NCBI GenBank assembly: GCA_002007465.1
Contig: LNAC01000018.1
Coordinates: 4,697,481 to 4,761,480, forward strand
DNA from: Ailurus styani
Taxonomy: Eukaryota > Chordata > Mammalia > Carnivora > Ailuridae
Length of the DNA: 64,000 bases
Reading direction: 5' to 3'
Notes under the pieces: generated by a model
Database searches by the model: none
Seen by the model: only the letters and a program-made list of their open reading frames with translations
What the model was told of the DNA's origin: nothing
Translations under genes and position numbers: made by a program
Part shown: in pieces, positions 13,251-22,200 of the stretch
Numbering within the stretch: the first letter of the stretch is position 1
Layout: every line of letters starts with the position of its first letter

Positions 13251-16200
13251 NGATCACAAGGAGGCAGAGAGGCAGGCAGAGAGAGAGAGGGAAGCAGGCT
13301 CCCCGCTGAGCAGGGAGCCCGAATGCGGGCCTCGATCCCAGGACCCTGAGATCATGACCTGAGCCGAAAGCAGAGGCATTAACCCACTGAGCCACCCAGG
13401 CGCCCGAAAGCTGAATTTTTCTTAAGTGACTTTTTAAATTTTATTTTGGCCTGGGTGTTTGTTTTTTTTAATTGTGAAAAACGCGTAACATTAAAGTCAC
13501 CATTTCAGCCCTTTTAAAGTATACTGAAAATTCAGTGGCATTTAGTACAATTATAATGTTATACAACCATCATCACTGTGTAGTTCTAGAACGCTTTCAT
13601 CACCCCAAGGGGAAACCCTGTACCCGTTAAGCAAGTCACTCCACTTTCCTGACTTCCCCCAGTCCTTGGCCACCACTAATCTGCTTTTTGACTCTGGATT
13701 TGCCCTATTCTAGATATTTCATGTAAATAGCATCATATAACATGTGACTTTTTGTGTTTGGCTTCCTTCACTTAGCATAATGTTTTCAGCGTTTGGCCAC
13801 ATTGTAACATAGCTTAGTAATTCATTCCTTTTGATTCATTCAGTTGATGAACATTTGGATTGTTTCCACCTTTTGGCTATTGTGAATAATGCTGCTAAGA
13901 ACATTTGTCAATTTTTTTTCTTTTGTTGCTATGCCATTGTTGTCATAACTAAAAACTCCTTACCAATCCAAGGTCATGAAGATTTACACCTACGTTTTCT
14001 TCTAAGAATTTTGTAGTTTTAGCTCTTGCAGTTAGGTCTCTGAACCATTTTGAGGTGTTTTTGTTCTGTTTTGTTTTTTATGGTATTAAGTAAGAATCCG
14101 GCTTCATTCTTTGCATGTGGATATCCAGTTGTCCTGGCACCATTTGTCAAAGAGATTGTTCCTTCCCCCATTGGTCTTGGCACCCTGGCCAGAAAGCAGC
14201 TGGCCATAGATATGTGGGTTTATGGGGTATATTTTTGTGAGATGAGTTCATTTCTGTCACTAAGGGATTTATTATCATCAAACATTTTGAAGGAGCGAGG
14301 TGCTTTACTAATGTTGAACCAGAATAGTGCCATTAACTCAGAAGGGATCCTCATCTTGACATTGCACCTCTGTTCCCATTTTCATTTCTCTAAACATGCA
14401 GAGCCAACTTTTTGTATTCTTTCCCCTTTTACCACAGAATCCTAATGCTGAAATCTTTTTACCCTTGATAGACAGATGTACAGAAGATTTTAAGAAATGC
14501 AAGGAAACTACCTGAAAAAACACAGACATTCTATAAGGTGAGACTATCAGAATTATATTGGAAGAGGATGGGCCCTGGGATGTGTACCAAAAATAAAGGG
14601 TTCACAATAGTTAGAGTATGGGGTAGCAGAGTGAACATGGACAGGAATTAGAAATGTTTGGCTTGTGCCTCAGTGTTTTCATTGTTAACGTCAATAGAAA
14701 TGATAGGTCTGCTGCTGCCCTAAAATCCAAGAATTGGAAGTGTTTAAGTGGCCTGATTCTGTGCACAAGGGCTCCTCTGTCTTGGTGCTGCTGTGAATGG
14801 CTGAGGAAAGGAGTCAAAAGAACCTGTGGGTCAAAGCCCTGAACTCTCCTCACCACTCTCATATGAGTATCCAGTCTAACCCCGGACAACCAGGGTGACT
14901 TCCTGGGGTGATGATTCCCCAGAACATTCTTACTCTCCCAGAGCAGCTGTTTCCAGGAATGACTGCTAAAATTGTACTTTTATGAATTGCAAAAGGATGG
15001 CCCTCCGGAATCCTGCCTAGCTAATCCAGAACTATTGGTGGAGGGAATAAAGTTCTAACTAGTGGGTAGAGTTGGGGGTTCATTTAAGTAAACACCTTGT
15101 TTCTTCCCTTTCCATCTGGTGTTTGGCTGAAATTAAATTAAGTGGCAGTGTGAGGCATGCTGTGTTGTCAATTGTAGCCCAGCTATTAATATTTTATGGT
15201 GCACACAGCCTACCCCAGGCTAGCCTTTCTTCCAGAGAACATACGTGCTACTTTGTCTGGGGGTCATCTCATTACCTTTATGTCACTGTTGTCTTCAAAC
15301 CTAATTATGTTGCGAAATTATGCTGGCGAAATCAAGCAAGAGCAACCTTAATCAGACTTCCGAGAGCTGCTCCGCCAGCCGTGCCCTCCCTCCCCATGAA
15401 GCCCATAGTTGACACAGGCCCTTGATGGCCACTCCTTGGCTATAGACTGTTTCTCCCCTACAGTCATCAGCTGTCTATTCAAGAAGGGACACTTGTACTT
15501 TGGCCTTCTTCTGAACTTTTCACTTGTTAATGGGTGAGAGTAGAGAGGTGGTCGGAAAGCCCACTTCTCTCTTCTGGCTTTACAGAGTCCCACGTGTCAG
15601 ATGTGGAAGGGGCTCTGTCAGGCAGCTGCATCAGCCCCTGCAGTGGGCAAGGAAGAGGTCCTCCTTCTCGCTTTACAAATCAGACCACTGAGACCTGGAG
15701 AGGCTACACACCTGGCATAGATTGCACTAAGTGGTTGATGGGTCTCTTTGTATTTCTCTGCTTCCATCCATTACCCGATCCTTCTTTTGGTGGCAGTCTT
15801 TCAGGTCAGACTTCTTGAATCCTCCAGAGCCTCCTCTGTAAACGTGTTCACTGTTGTTTGGTCTGAGGCCCAGCCAGAGAGGAGGCACCAGAGGGTTCAG
15901 AGTCCTCTGAGGTTTGGGGCTAGCCTTTGCCATGCCTGAGTAACAGGAAAAGTCATCCTCCTGAGTTAGGAGTGAATGAAATGATGTGTGGGAAGTGTCT
16001 CATCATGTTTGGTGTAAGCGTTCATCCGCTGTGGTGATGACTACCTGTTTCAGTCGGCCAGTCTGGTCACCTGTAGAGGAACTCTCTTGTCATGTCCTCA
16101 CACTCTCTTGTTACTGGCATCTCCATACAAGCATTTGCTCTCCTGTAAAAATGCTCACTTAAGTTCAGGGATCAAGAAAAACATATTCTAAGTTGAGCAC

Positions 16201-16536
16201 ATACTTAGAAAGTATGTGACAAGAAAAGTGCATTTCAGGAACACTGGTGGGTTTTGTTTTGTTTTGTTTTCAATATCGTTTCAGGAGCTAAACCGTTTAC
16301 GAAAGGCTGCCCTGGCATTTGGTTTCCTGGACCTGCTCAAAGGGGTGGCTGACATGCTGGAAAGGGAGTGCACGCTGCTGCCCGACACAGCACACCCGGA
16401 CGCCGCCTTCCAGCTGACCCATGCGGCCCAGCAGCTCAAGCTGGCCAGCACTGGCACCTCCGAGTACGCCGGCTACGAGCACAACATCACGCCTTTGCAC
16501 ACAGACTTCTCCGGGAGCGGCACTGAAAGAATGTGA
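174..16536 (+). CDS. INTS14: Integrator complex subunit 14, 3' part of gene (residues 111-518), nine coding exons
   Basis: Coding exons: 174-329, 1116-1234, 1675-1817, 4216-4308, 4807-4951, 6284-6417, 12159-12277, 14472-14537, 16285-16536 (1227 nt, 408 codons plus TGA). All junctions are AG/GT and keep one frame. I recognise the protein from VVLVTDGCLGIGRGSLRHSL, the NRFPLPFPFPSKLYIMCMAN stretch and the C-terminal HTDFSGSGTERM. INTS14 is a subunit of the nuclear Integrator complex, which cleaves snRNA and other nascent RNA polymerase II transcripts; with INTS13 and INTS10 it forms a module related in fold to the Ku heterodimer (family knowledge). The first exon here carries the later half of the N-terminal von Willebrand A domain (VTDG strand); a beta-barrel region and a helical C-terminal region follow. 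The 110 missing N-terminal residues, including the start of the MIDAS site, lie before position 1. The total fits a 518-residue protein exactly. No frameshift or stop is seen, so the gene looks functional. Confidence 0.97.
735..835 (+). repeat. MIR fragment
   Basis: GGGAAAGTTATTTAACCTTT ... CCTCAGTTTTTCTATCTGTG AAATG, the central part of MIR. Confidence 0.65.
1116..1234 (+). CDS. INTS14: INTS14 coding exon, residues 163-201 plus two bases of Gly202
   Basis: 119 nt. The acceptor is TTTGTAG|CTT and the donor TTTGG|GTGAGT. It encodes LQSTDSLDCLERLIDLNNGE and ends in NVQSMF, the last part of the VWA domain. Confidence 0.96.
1675..1817 (+). CDS. INTS14: INTS14 coding exon, residues 203-249 with split Gly202 and Asp250
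   Basis: 143 nt. The acceptor is TTCTAG|AAAACTG and the donor ACACAG|GTGATG. It encodes KLIDLAYTPFHAVLKCGHLT and then the acidic FVVDEEIDPIPKVINT, the passage from the VWA domain to the beta-barrel. Confidence 0.96.
2500..2570 (+). repeat. L2/MIR 3' fragment
   Basis: CAGTGCCTAGCACAGCGTCT followed by TAGTAGGTGTTTACTAGGTA. Confidence 0.45.
3076..3278 (+). mobile_element. Carnivore tRNA-Lys SINE
   Basis: Full head GGGCACCTGGGTGGCTCAG, CT-rich stretch and AATAAATAAAATCTTTT tail, in INTS14 intron. The direct repeats (TTGAGAA) are short and imperfect. Confidence 0.92.
3468..3663 (+). mobile_element. Carnivore tRNA-Lys SINE with perfect TSD
   Basis: Flanked by AAAGTACTTTGGGG at 3457-3470 and again at 3664-3677 (14/14). 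Confidence 0.93.
4216..4308 (+). CDS. INTS14: INTS14 coding exon, residues 251-280 with split Asp250 and Glu281
   Basis: 93 nt. The acceptor is TTTTCAG|ATTTGG and the donor AACAAAG|GTGAG. It encodes LEIVGFIDIADISSPPVLSR and HLVLPIALNK. Confidence 0.96.
4500..4650 (-). mobile_element. Old LINE-1 fragment (L1M-like)
   Basis: TCAACCCCTAGCTTCCCATC, GGTAACCACTAA and GGATGTTTCATTTAAGTGGA follow the order found in antisense L1M 3' ends. Confidence 0.4.
4807..4951 (+). CDS. INTS14: INTS14 coding exon, residues 282-328 with split Glu281 and Gly329
   Basis: 145 nt. The acceptor is TTCACAG|AAGGTG and the donor TTAGG|GTAAGG. It contains the acidic insert DEVGTGITDDNEDENSANQ followed by IPNFCVLLHGSLKVEG. 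Confidence 0.96.
5270..5560 (-). repeat. MIR, near full length, antisense
   Basis: CATGTGCCAGGCACTCCTCT, GATGAGAAACTGAGGCTTAG, ACTTGCTCAAGTCCACACAG and CTGACTCCAGAGCCCATAAT follow MIR in reverse. Confidence 0.8.
6284..6417 (+). CDS. INTS14: INTS14 coding exon, residues 330-373 with split Gly329 and Asp374
   Basis: 134 nt. The acceptor is CCGTCTAG|TCC and the donor TTTCAG|GTATAA. It encodes PEWHGMLYSQADSKKKSNLM and ends in MAQLGPIS. The 5.7-kb intron that follows is the longest of this gene in the window. Confidence 0.96.
6749..6936 (+). mobile_element. Carnivore tRNA-Lys SINE
   Basis: Head GGGGTGCCTAGATGGCTCAG; flanks repeat AATAATTTAATCCC. Lies in the long INTS14 intron. Confidence 0.92.
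7948..8162 (+). mobile_element. Carnivore SINE, first of three in tandem
   Basis: Older variant with an extra TTGGTTTTGGTTTCAG stretch in the head. The left flank ATAATTCTG (7939-7947) matches the right flank of the third copy, not of this one. Confidence 0.9.
8169..8363 (+). mobile_element. Carnivore SINE, second of three in tandem
   Basis: Begins in the A-rich tail of the first copy and ends directly at the head of the third. Confidence 0.92.
8364..8570 (+). mobile_element. Carnivore SINE, third of three in tandem
   Basis: GGGTTAAAGCC variant ending in an (AAT)n tail; followed by ATAATTCTG (8571-8579), the partner of the repeat before the first copy. Confidence 0.92.
8761..8822 (+). repeat. 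(TTTTG)n-like and poly-T tract
   Basis: Degenerate TTTTG/GTTT units ending in a run of 17 T. Confidence 0.7.
9178..9472 (+). mobile_element. MER2 (Tigger-like non-autonomous DNA transposon)
   Basis: Starts CAGTTGACCCTTGAATAAT and contains AACAGCCTACTGTTGACTGG and ACATAAACAGTTGATGAACA; a decayed inverted end lies near 9460-9472. Non-coding. Confidence 0.8.
9614..9638 (+). repeat. (CTTTG)n microsatellite
   Basis: About five CTTTG units in INTS14 intron. Confidence 0.7.
10640..10985 (+). repeat. MIR followed by an L2 end
   Basis: CCTCTTTGAGCCTCAGTTCC, CAATAATATCTACC and GTAAAGTGTTTGGAACTTAA for MIR; GTGCTTGCTACATAGTGGGG for L2. Confidence 0.65.
11605..11775 (+). mobile_element. MER5A-like hAT-Charlie fossil
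   Basis: CTGTCCAGTCCAGTAGACAC ... GCTGCATGGGCCAGTGGCTA with internal A/T-rich middle; short non-autonomous element. Confidence 0.65.
12159..12277 (+). CDS. INTS14: INTS14 coding exon, residues 375-413 with split Asp374
   Basis: 119 nt. The acceptor is CTTTTAAG|ATG and the donor CTGCAG|GTAACA. It encodes AKENPYGEDDNKSPFPLQPK and ends in VTVWIKPSGLQ. Confidence 0.96.
13222..13405 (-). mobile_element. Carnivore SINE with perfect 18-bp TSD
   Basis: Starts with a poly-T run that contains the N at 13251. GAAAGCTGAATTTTTCTT occurs at 13206 and again at 13406 with no mismatch. Confidence 0.95.
13251..13251. other. Ambiguous base N in a SINE poly-T tail
   Basis: Follows 26 T and AAA; probably an assembly or polishing limit in a homopolymer. 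Confidence 0.9.
13430..14245 (-). mobile_element. LINE-1 3' end and ORF2 fragment, antisense (L1M class)
   Basis: Contains the antisense landmarks TTCAGTGGCATTTAGTACA, GGATTGTTTCCACCTTTTGG, CTATTGTGAATAATGCTGCT, and after a jump GCATGTGGATATCCAGTTGT. The jump near 13905-13960 shows an internal deletion. Frames are broken. Confidence 0.8.
14472..14537 (+). CDS. INTS14: INTS14 coding exon, residues 414-435
   Basis: A 66-nt in-frame exon, phase 0 on both sides. The acceptor is CTTGATAG|ACA and the donor TATAAG|GTGAGA. It encodes TDVQKILRNARKLPEKTQTF plus YK. Because the length is a multiple of three, skipping it would keep the frame. Confidence 0.95.
14538..16284 (+). other. INTS14 last intron, no feature recognised except the GTTTT run
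   Basis: About 1.7 kb without a SINE or clear LINE, unusually free of young repeats for this window. Confidence 0.6.
16251..16270 (+). repeat. (GTTTT)4 before the INTS14 last-exon acceptor
   Basis: Four exact units end 14 bases before the acceptor AG region. Confidence 0.85.
16285..16536 (+). CDS. INTS14: INTS14 last coding exon, residues 436-518 and TGA stop
   Basis: 252 nt. The acceptor is CGTTTCAG|GAG and the stop is TGA at 16534-16536. It encodes the helical C-terminus from ELNRLRKAALAFGFLDLLKG to GSGTERM, the region held to contact INTS10 (family knowledge). The stretch before the acceptor is four GTTTT units at 16251-16270 rather than a plain pyrimidine tract. Confidence 0.97.
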   Translation, partial: ELNRLRKAALAFGFLDLLKGVADMLERECTLLPDTAHPDAAFQLTHAAQQLKLASTGTSEYAGYEHNITPLHTDFSGSGTERM

Positions 16537-17178
16537 AGCTGACTTTGGGAGCCTTTGTGCTTTTTTTTTCATGACAGGTGAAAATGATTTAGGGTAAAAA
16601 CTTTCTAATTTGTTCACCTCGGCAAGAGCCTCCCCCACCCCCCCGAGACCTCCCTGAGGCTGCCTCAGAAGCACCACTTGCTTATTTCAGCGACTCTCCT
16701 AGAATCTGAGGAGAGTTCTGAAGGCTGGTTGGCTGCTTGGGCTTTGACCTTGGTTTTCTGGAGCTGAGGCTTTAAGCCCCCAAAAACCACTGTTGCTCCC
16801 ACAGTGGGCACACCTCCTGAGAATCTTAAAGGACTGATGAATACAGAACTCTCCCCACTTCCTCCTAATTGGCAAGGGTTCTCTGGCTTCCTGAAGGCAC
16901 CTTCTCTCCTCTCCCAACCGTAAGGACATTTTCCAGCTTCTGTCCTTGGAATGAGCAGCCCAAACCATCTGGGATTTGCTAAATATAACCCCAACATCAT
17001 TAAGTTTCAGAATTCTCCTTAGAACTCAGGCAAAAACTTGATAAAACCCTTTGGTGCTTTTAGTATGTCTTGGGATATAGACATTTAAACAGCAACTATA
17101 AATGTATAAAATGATTCCCACTTCAAGTTTGGGAAGGGGGTCTTTTAATGAAAATAAAATACTCGATTTTCTAGAAAA
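16537..17178 (+). other. INTS14: INTS14 3' UTR (end inferred)
   Basis: The untranslated end runs from the stop to about 20 bases past an AATAAA hexamer at 17153-17158. No SINE interrupts it. Later AATAAA hexamers near 17689 and 17773 are alternative ends, and if used the transcript would overlap the HACD3 3' UTR. Confidence 0.55.
17153..17158 (+). terminator. Likely INTS14 poly(A) signal AATAAA
   Basis: First canonical hexamer downstream of the INTS14 stop on the plus strand, 617 bases after it. Confidence 0.5.
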
Positions 17179-17379
17179 TGGATTCATTGGGAAACTAACG
17201 GGTCTTTGTCTTTTGGTCTGTCCTATCACCTGAATATAATTTCAACTTCCTAAGTGGCACAGATTCATAAATTCTGAGAGTTCTTGGGTTCCACATGGAC
17301 TTCCTGTTTCTGACACTGGTTAGGTCTCTGCCTAAGCCAGGTTCCACCCAAGTGGATTCTGACTGATCACTCTAGTCAG

Positions 17380-17455
17380 TACGGTACCAATTCATTCACT
17401 AGCTTCATGACATTAGGCAAGTCAGATAACTTCTCCAAGCTTTCTGTCATCAATG
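17380..17455 (+). repeat. MIR fragment between the two gene ends
   Basis: CATGACATTAGGCAAGTCAG ATAAC followed by TCTCCAAGC. Confidence 0.5.
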
Positions 17456-17631
17456 CTTTTCAGATTGCTCTGTGGACTCCTGAAGTTAACCCTCCCACAG
17501 GCTTCACCCCTAGCAACCATTTTCGCATGCTGAATTTAACATTTCAACATGCTGTATAATATTTTGTCTGAACGAAGGACTTTATCATTAACAATTTGAA
17601 AATCTATCAGACTAAATGATCTTTAAACACA

Positions 17632-19191
17632 AGTTGTTGTTATTGTAAATGTTTAATAGAAATACACAATGTTTTGCTTTCTCAGATAGCAATAAAGGAG
17701 TTTATAACAATCACTAAGGATACAGGATTCTGCCACAAAGATGTAGCATATACTGCAAAGCTGATCTGTCCAAATAAACAGAGTCAGGTAAAAGAACAGC
17801 AGAAGTTAACACAAACAAGTGTTGACAGAAGTTACAGACATGCAAAATATCCTTCAGTGCAATGAACTTGTAAAAAAAAAAAAATGAGCCAGCCTATGCT
17901 AATCCGATGTCTTTAGGTCAAATCAAGTTTCCGTATTGGGCTCAGAGAAACAGCGTAACTCATGGAGTCCCCTCTCCCCCAAGAACAATAGGAATGGCAG
18001 AACAGAAAGAGCTACTATGCTCTTAAATTCTTTTATACAAGCATTACTTCTAACACATACTTCACTTGAACCTGGAATGTTTTAGAGGAAACAATGATAA
18101 TTTTAACAATAGCCAAACTTTACAATGTCTCCATTTTTCTCAGTTGCTCTGTGGGTGGCTTTCCAGCCAGGAAGCTTTCTTAAGCTTCTCTAGCCAAAGT
18201 TCTCACTGTTTTCCCTCTCTGAGAGCCGACCAGTGAAACAAAAAGAGAACAAAGTCAGGCGTTCCTGAGGTCAGTTCACCAGCCACTCTTGACAGGTTTA
18301 CAAGGAAATGGATTCGGCCCACGCAGAGGAAGGAAGAGAGCCGTTTTGTGTACGTGCACAGCCTAGGACTGGTCTGCGGGCGCATTTCATCTGCTTCCTG
18401 GTTGCCGCAGGCCGCCCTGCCAGCAGCTGTCCCACTGCTGGTCTGACCCTTCTGACACCTGTAGCCATCTGGGTTTGGAACGCTTATTATCTCACGGTTT
18501 TCTAAACTAATGTTCCATCTTTCTTTAGTGTTGAAAATCGTTCTAATTTAGCTAGGAATGAAGTAAGTGATCACGATGTTCCAAGGTTCTGACTGGTTTC
18601 TCCCAGATCATTCTGTGCCTCCTCAGTGTGCACACAGGTAAGCACTGTCATGACAGGTGGTGGTAAAAGCCAAAAGATGCTCAGAGGTAACGTGTTCTCT
18701 AGCCCCACTCAGATGCAGAAATGTTTTATCAGTGCCAGCCCTCGGGGACAGAATGTATAAGGTCCTGCCTGAATCTCTTTCACAGCCTCCTGGAGAGGCA
18801 ACAGTGCTTTTTCCCCCCAAGCAACAGCTGAAATGAACAAAGGCCAGCTGTAAGACTGGCCAGTACCTGGCAGGGTTAGGGCACTGAAGCAGGACCTCTG
18901 GCCTGTGTGAAAGCGACTGGACAAGGAGTGCGTGGGGGTAGGGCTGAGTCTCTTGCTGTCATTAATGGAATACACAAGAACAAACCTGTCATCAGTATCA
19001 GGAATCCATGTCATGCAAGTACTACACTAAGATAATACGGTCAATTCAGGAATGTTACTGGGGGGAAAGGGAATATAGCCTCACTGAGAATTTAATCATT
19101 TAACTTTAAAAAAACTTACATCAATACAAGAAGGTAAAACTGTAAGAATTATAGATTAGGCTCAAACTGGCAAGAAGTCATCGAAATCTTT
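17632..19191 (-). other. HACD3: HACD3 3' UTR (end inferred)
   Basis: About 1.55 kb from the stop to just past an ATTAAA hexamer. I see no AATAAA on the minus strand in this interval, so ATTAAA at 17657-17652 is the best candidate. No SINE lies in it. A short MIR fragment lies just beyond its inferred end (near 17380-17455). Confidence 0.5.
17652..17657 (-). terminator. Candidate HACD3 poly(A) signal ATTAAA
   Basis: Variant hexamer on the minus strand, 1.5 kb past the HACD3 stop. It puts the two convergent transcripts' ends about 450-480 bases apart. Confidence 0.45.
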
Positions 19192-19268
19192 TTAGTGGAC
19201 CTTTTTCTTTTTTTGTCCAAAACGCCGCCTGCGCTGTTTATAAAGGTGACGGAAATTTACATACAACC
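19192..19268 (-). CDS. HACD3: HACD3 last coding exon, residues 339-362 and TAA
   Basis: 77 nt. The acceptor is CTTTTTCAG|GGTTG; the stop TAA occupies 19194-19192. It encodes [20 protein letters not shown] and then KKVH, a basic cytosolic tail of the kind seen in ER proteins. Confidence 0.97.
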
Positions 19269-22200
19269 CTGAAAAAGAAAAAAGCCAATGAGAAAAGGGA
19301 ATCTTTGTTTCTGTTTATAACCAGAAGCTCTTGGGACAGGGACAGCCTCTAGACGGCTGCTTGTCCTACCCCATGGCACTGTGCTTAATGCAGGGTGCTC
19401 GTTACAACTCTGACCAAGTTCTCATCAGTGCACTAGAGACCATTTGCTTTGTTCCCCAGTGCGTTTACTGTTTTATTTTCTCCTATATTCTAACATGAAA
19501 ATTTTCAAACATAGATCTAAACTTAAACTTATTATACTCACTTTGTCACCTACTCATTCCCATCTCATTTTTGACGTATTTCACTAAGTTGCAGACATCC
19601 ATATACTTCACCCCCAAACATTTCATTAGAGTTCAGTTTTCCTTTATTCTTTTAAGGTAAGATTTATATAACATGAAATCTATAAATCTGAAGTATAAAA
19701 ACAACCCAATTTTTAATTCAAGGCTACGCAATAACATGCATTAAGCAATAGTCTAAAAGGTATGAAACACTTTCCTGGGAAGTAAATTAGAAAGTGCAGG
19801 ATTTCAGTGTCAGAAAAATCTTTCAATCCTACTTGACCACTAACTAGTTCTGTGGCTTAGCCTCACCTCAGTTTCCTCATTGTACCAGGCTGAAAACACC
19901 TATTTTACAGGCTTAATTTGGGAGGATGTATGTTTACAAAAGCACTTTGATCTATATGCAAACGTAACTAGGTGTAGTAGTACTGCTTCTAAATTACACA
20001 AATTTAAGATTTATTTCTAAAGAATAAGAACAACTACATTGTGGGCAAACTAGATAGGAGTATAAAACCTTGTAAATTAGAGTGTACGACAACATAACAT
20101 GAAGAAAAGTCAGTAGGCTTAATGCACATTAAAATACTTCTACCCTTCTAACTTTTCTGCTAAGATATTTTAAGGATCTTTCCAATACTTACTCCTCTTT
20201 TAACACATTCAGTATGCACACCTCATCGAGTCTGGTTGCAGTAACACTAGATTTATCCAGTAATAGAAGTAAAGAACTCTTTTAATGAGTGCATTTTCCA
20301 AATTGAAGCATACTCCCCTCAAGGGCCAAACACTTTAACATATTTTGGTTAGAAATCTTTCTGAAGTAAATTATAGCCTTTCTGAACTAGAAAAGGAGAA
20401 ACTGAATACAATTTAACCTTTGACCAAAAAAAAAAGGAACCTTTGGCAAATGATCTGTACCCATAATGTGTAAGTAATACTGAATTGTGCTTCTGCCGTG
20501 TGCTGGTTCCCTGACGGTCTCCTAAGGGTGCAGGGCTCTTGTCCTCCGGTGCTAAATGAACTGAGCTTTCTAGCTTCTTGGATTTACTTTTTGTGGTCAG
20601 AAGGGTAGCTAGCCTCCCAGATAGTCCCCAATGATCCTGTTTCTTAGTATCTCATACCCTTGTGTGTCCCCTCCCATGCTGTACCAGGCTGGTCTGTGTA
20701 ACCAACAGAATACAGCAAAAGTGATGATATGTCACCTCTGAGATTATGGATGACAAAAAGCAGTCATGATAGACATGACTGACATGATAAAGGTATGAGT
20801 CTTCTCTGTAATGGTAATCATTTTACAATAAATAAATCAACATGGTGTACACCTTAAGTTTATACAATGTTATATGTCAAATGTATTTCTAAAAAAAATA
20901 GATGCTTTTTTCAAAGATTTTATTTATTTGTCAGAGAGTACAAGCAGGGGGAGCGTCAGAGGGAGCACAAGCAGAGGGCGAAGCAGGCTCTCCACTAAGC
21001 AAGGAGCCCGATGTAGGACTTGATCCCAGGACCCCTGGGATTATGACCTGAGCTGAAGACAGACAGTGTACTAACTGAGCCACCCAGGCATCCCTATAGA
21101 TACGTTTTTTTAAAGGCAAAAAAAAAGAGTGTGGTTTCTGGCTCTCAAGCCACTTGCCTTGGGGGAAGCTGTGTCCTGAGCAGCCACATGGAGAAGTACT
21201 ATGGCAAGAAATTGAAGCCTCCTGTTCACAGTTACGTGAGTGAGCTTGGAGCAGGTAGATCCTGCAGCCCTAGTCAAGTCTGCAGAAACACCAGCCCCCG
21301 CCAGGCTGACAGCCTGACTGAAACCTCAGGAGGGACTCAGAGCCACCCAGTTAGGCTGCCTTCTGACACTTAGAAGCCACTTGAGATAATAAACATTTGT
21401 TATCTTAAGCTACTAAATTTTGAACTAATTTGTTACACAGCAATAGATAACTAATATACTATCTGTTGTCATATCTTGTTGCTAGAAGACCACACAGCCA
21501 TACTTATTTAGGGCCACCTTAAGATTTTTGTGAACTAAAACAAGAGAATATGTAAATTATATTAAAATGCATTAGAACTGGGACACCTGGGTGACTCTGC
21601 CTTTGGCTCATCTCTAAAGGATAGCTAAGCATCTGCCTTTGGAACAGGTCATGATCTCGGGTCTTGGGATTGAGCCCCACATCAGGCTCTCTGCTCAGCG
21701 GGGAGCCTGAGTCTTCCTCTTGTCTGATGTTCCCCCTGCTTGTGCTCCCTCTCCGACAAATAAATAAAATCTTAAAAAAAAAAAAAACTACATTAGAACT
21801 TTATCTAAACAGTCCTTATGATTAGGAAGGCTTTTAAATCTCTCATATTTGCAATAATTAGGTTTACTTCTTTTAGTTTTTATTAATTAAGGCAATTATG
21901 ATTTTACATAAAATTAATGTATGTTATTTTACATGAGGAGTGGGGAGGGGGGTCTTTCCTATTTTTAGGTAGAAGCTTTATGACATCTCTTGGCTGCTCA
22001 GAGACCTTGACTGCCTTCCTCCTTCCTTGCTGCCAGTGGTATTATCACCTCTATAAGCTTTGGATAAGGAATATATCACTGAAATTAGTAAAATTAAAAT
22101 ATACTTCTTATTCTACCTTTTTTCTTATTCTACTTTAAAAGAGCTTCTTACATTGTTTTAAACATGAACTATCTTATGGTGAATACCCAGTGACCAAGAG

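Larger units (their letters stand above)
20600..21462 (+). mobile_element. MLT1-type MaLR LTR, split by a LINE-1 end and a SINE
   Basis: Starts with GGTAGCTAGCCTCCCAGATA and ends AGCAATAGATAACTAATA, both typical of MLT1 solo LTRs. No internal retroviral genes are present. Confidence 0.7.

Noticed and set aside
20600..21462. An endogenous retrovirus with genes
   Set aside because: Only a solo MaLR-type LTR is visible; no internal coding sequence.
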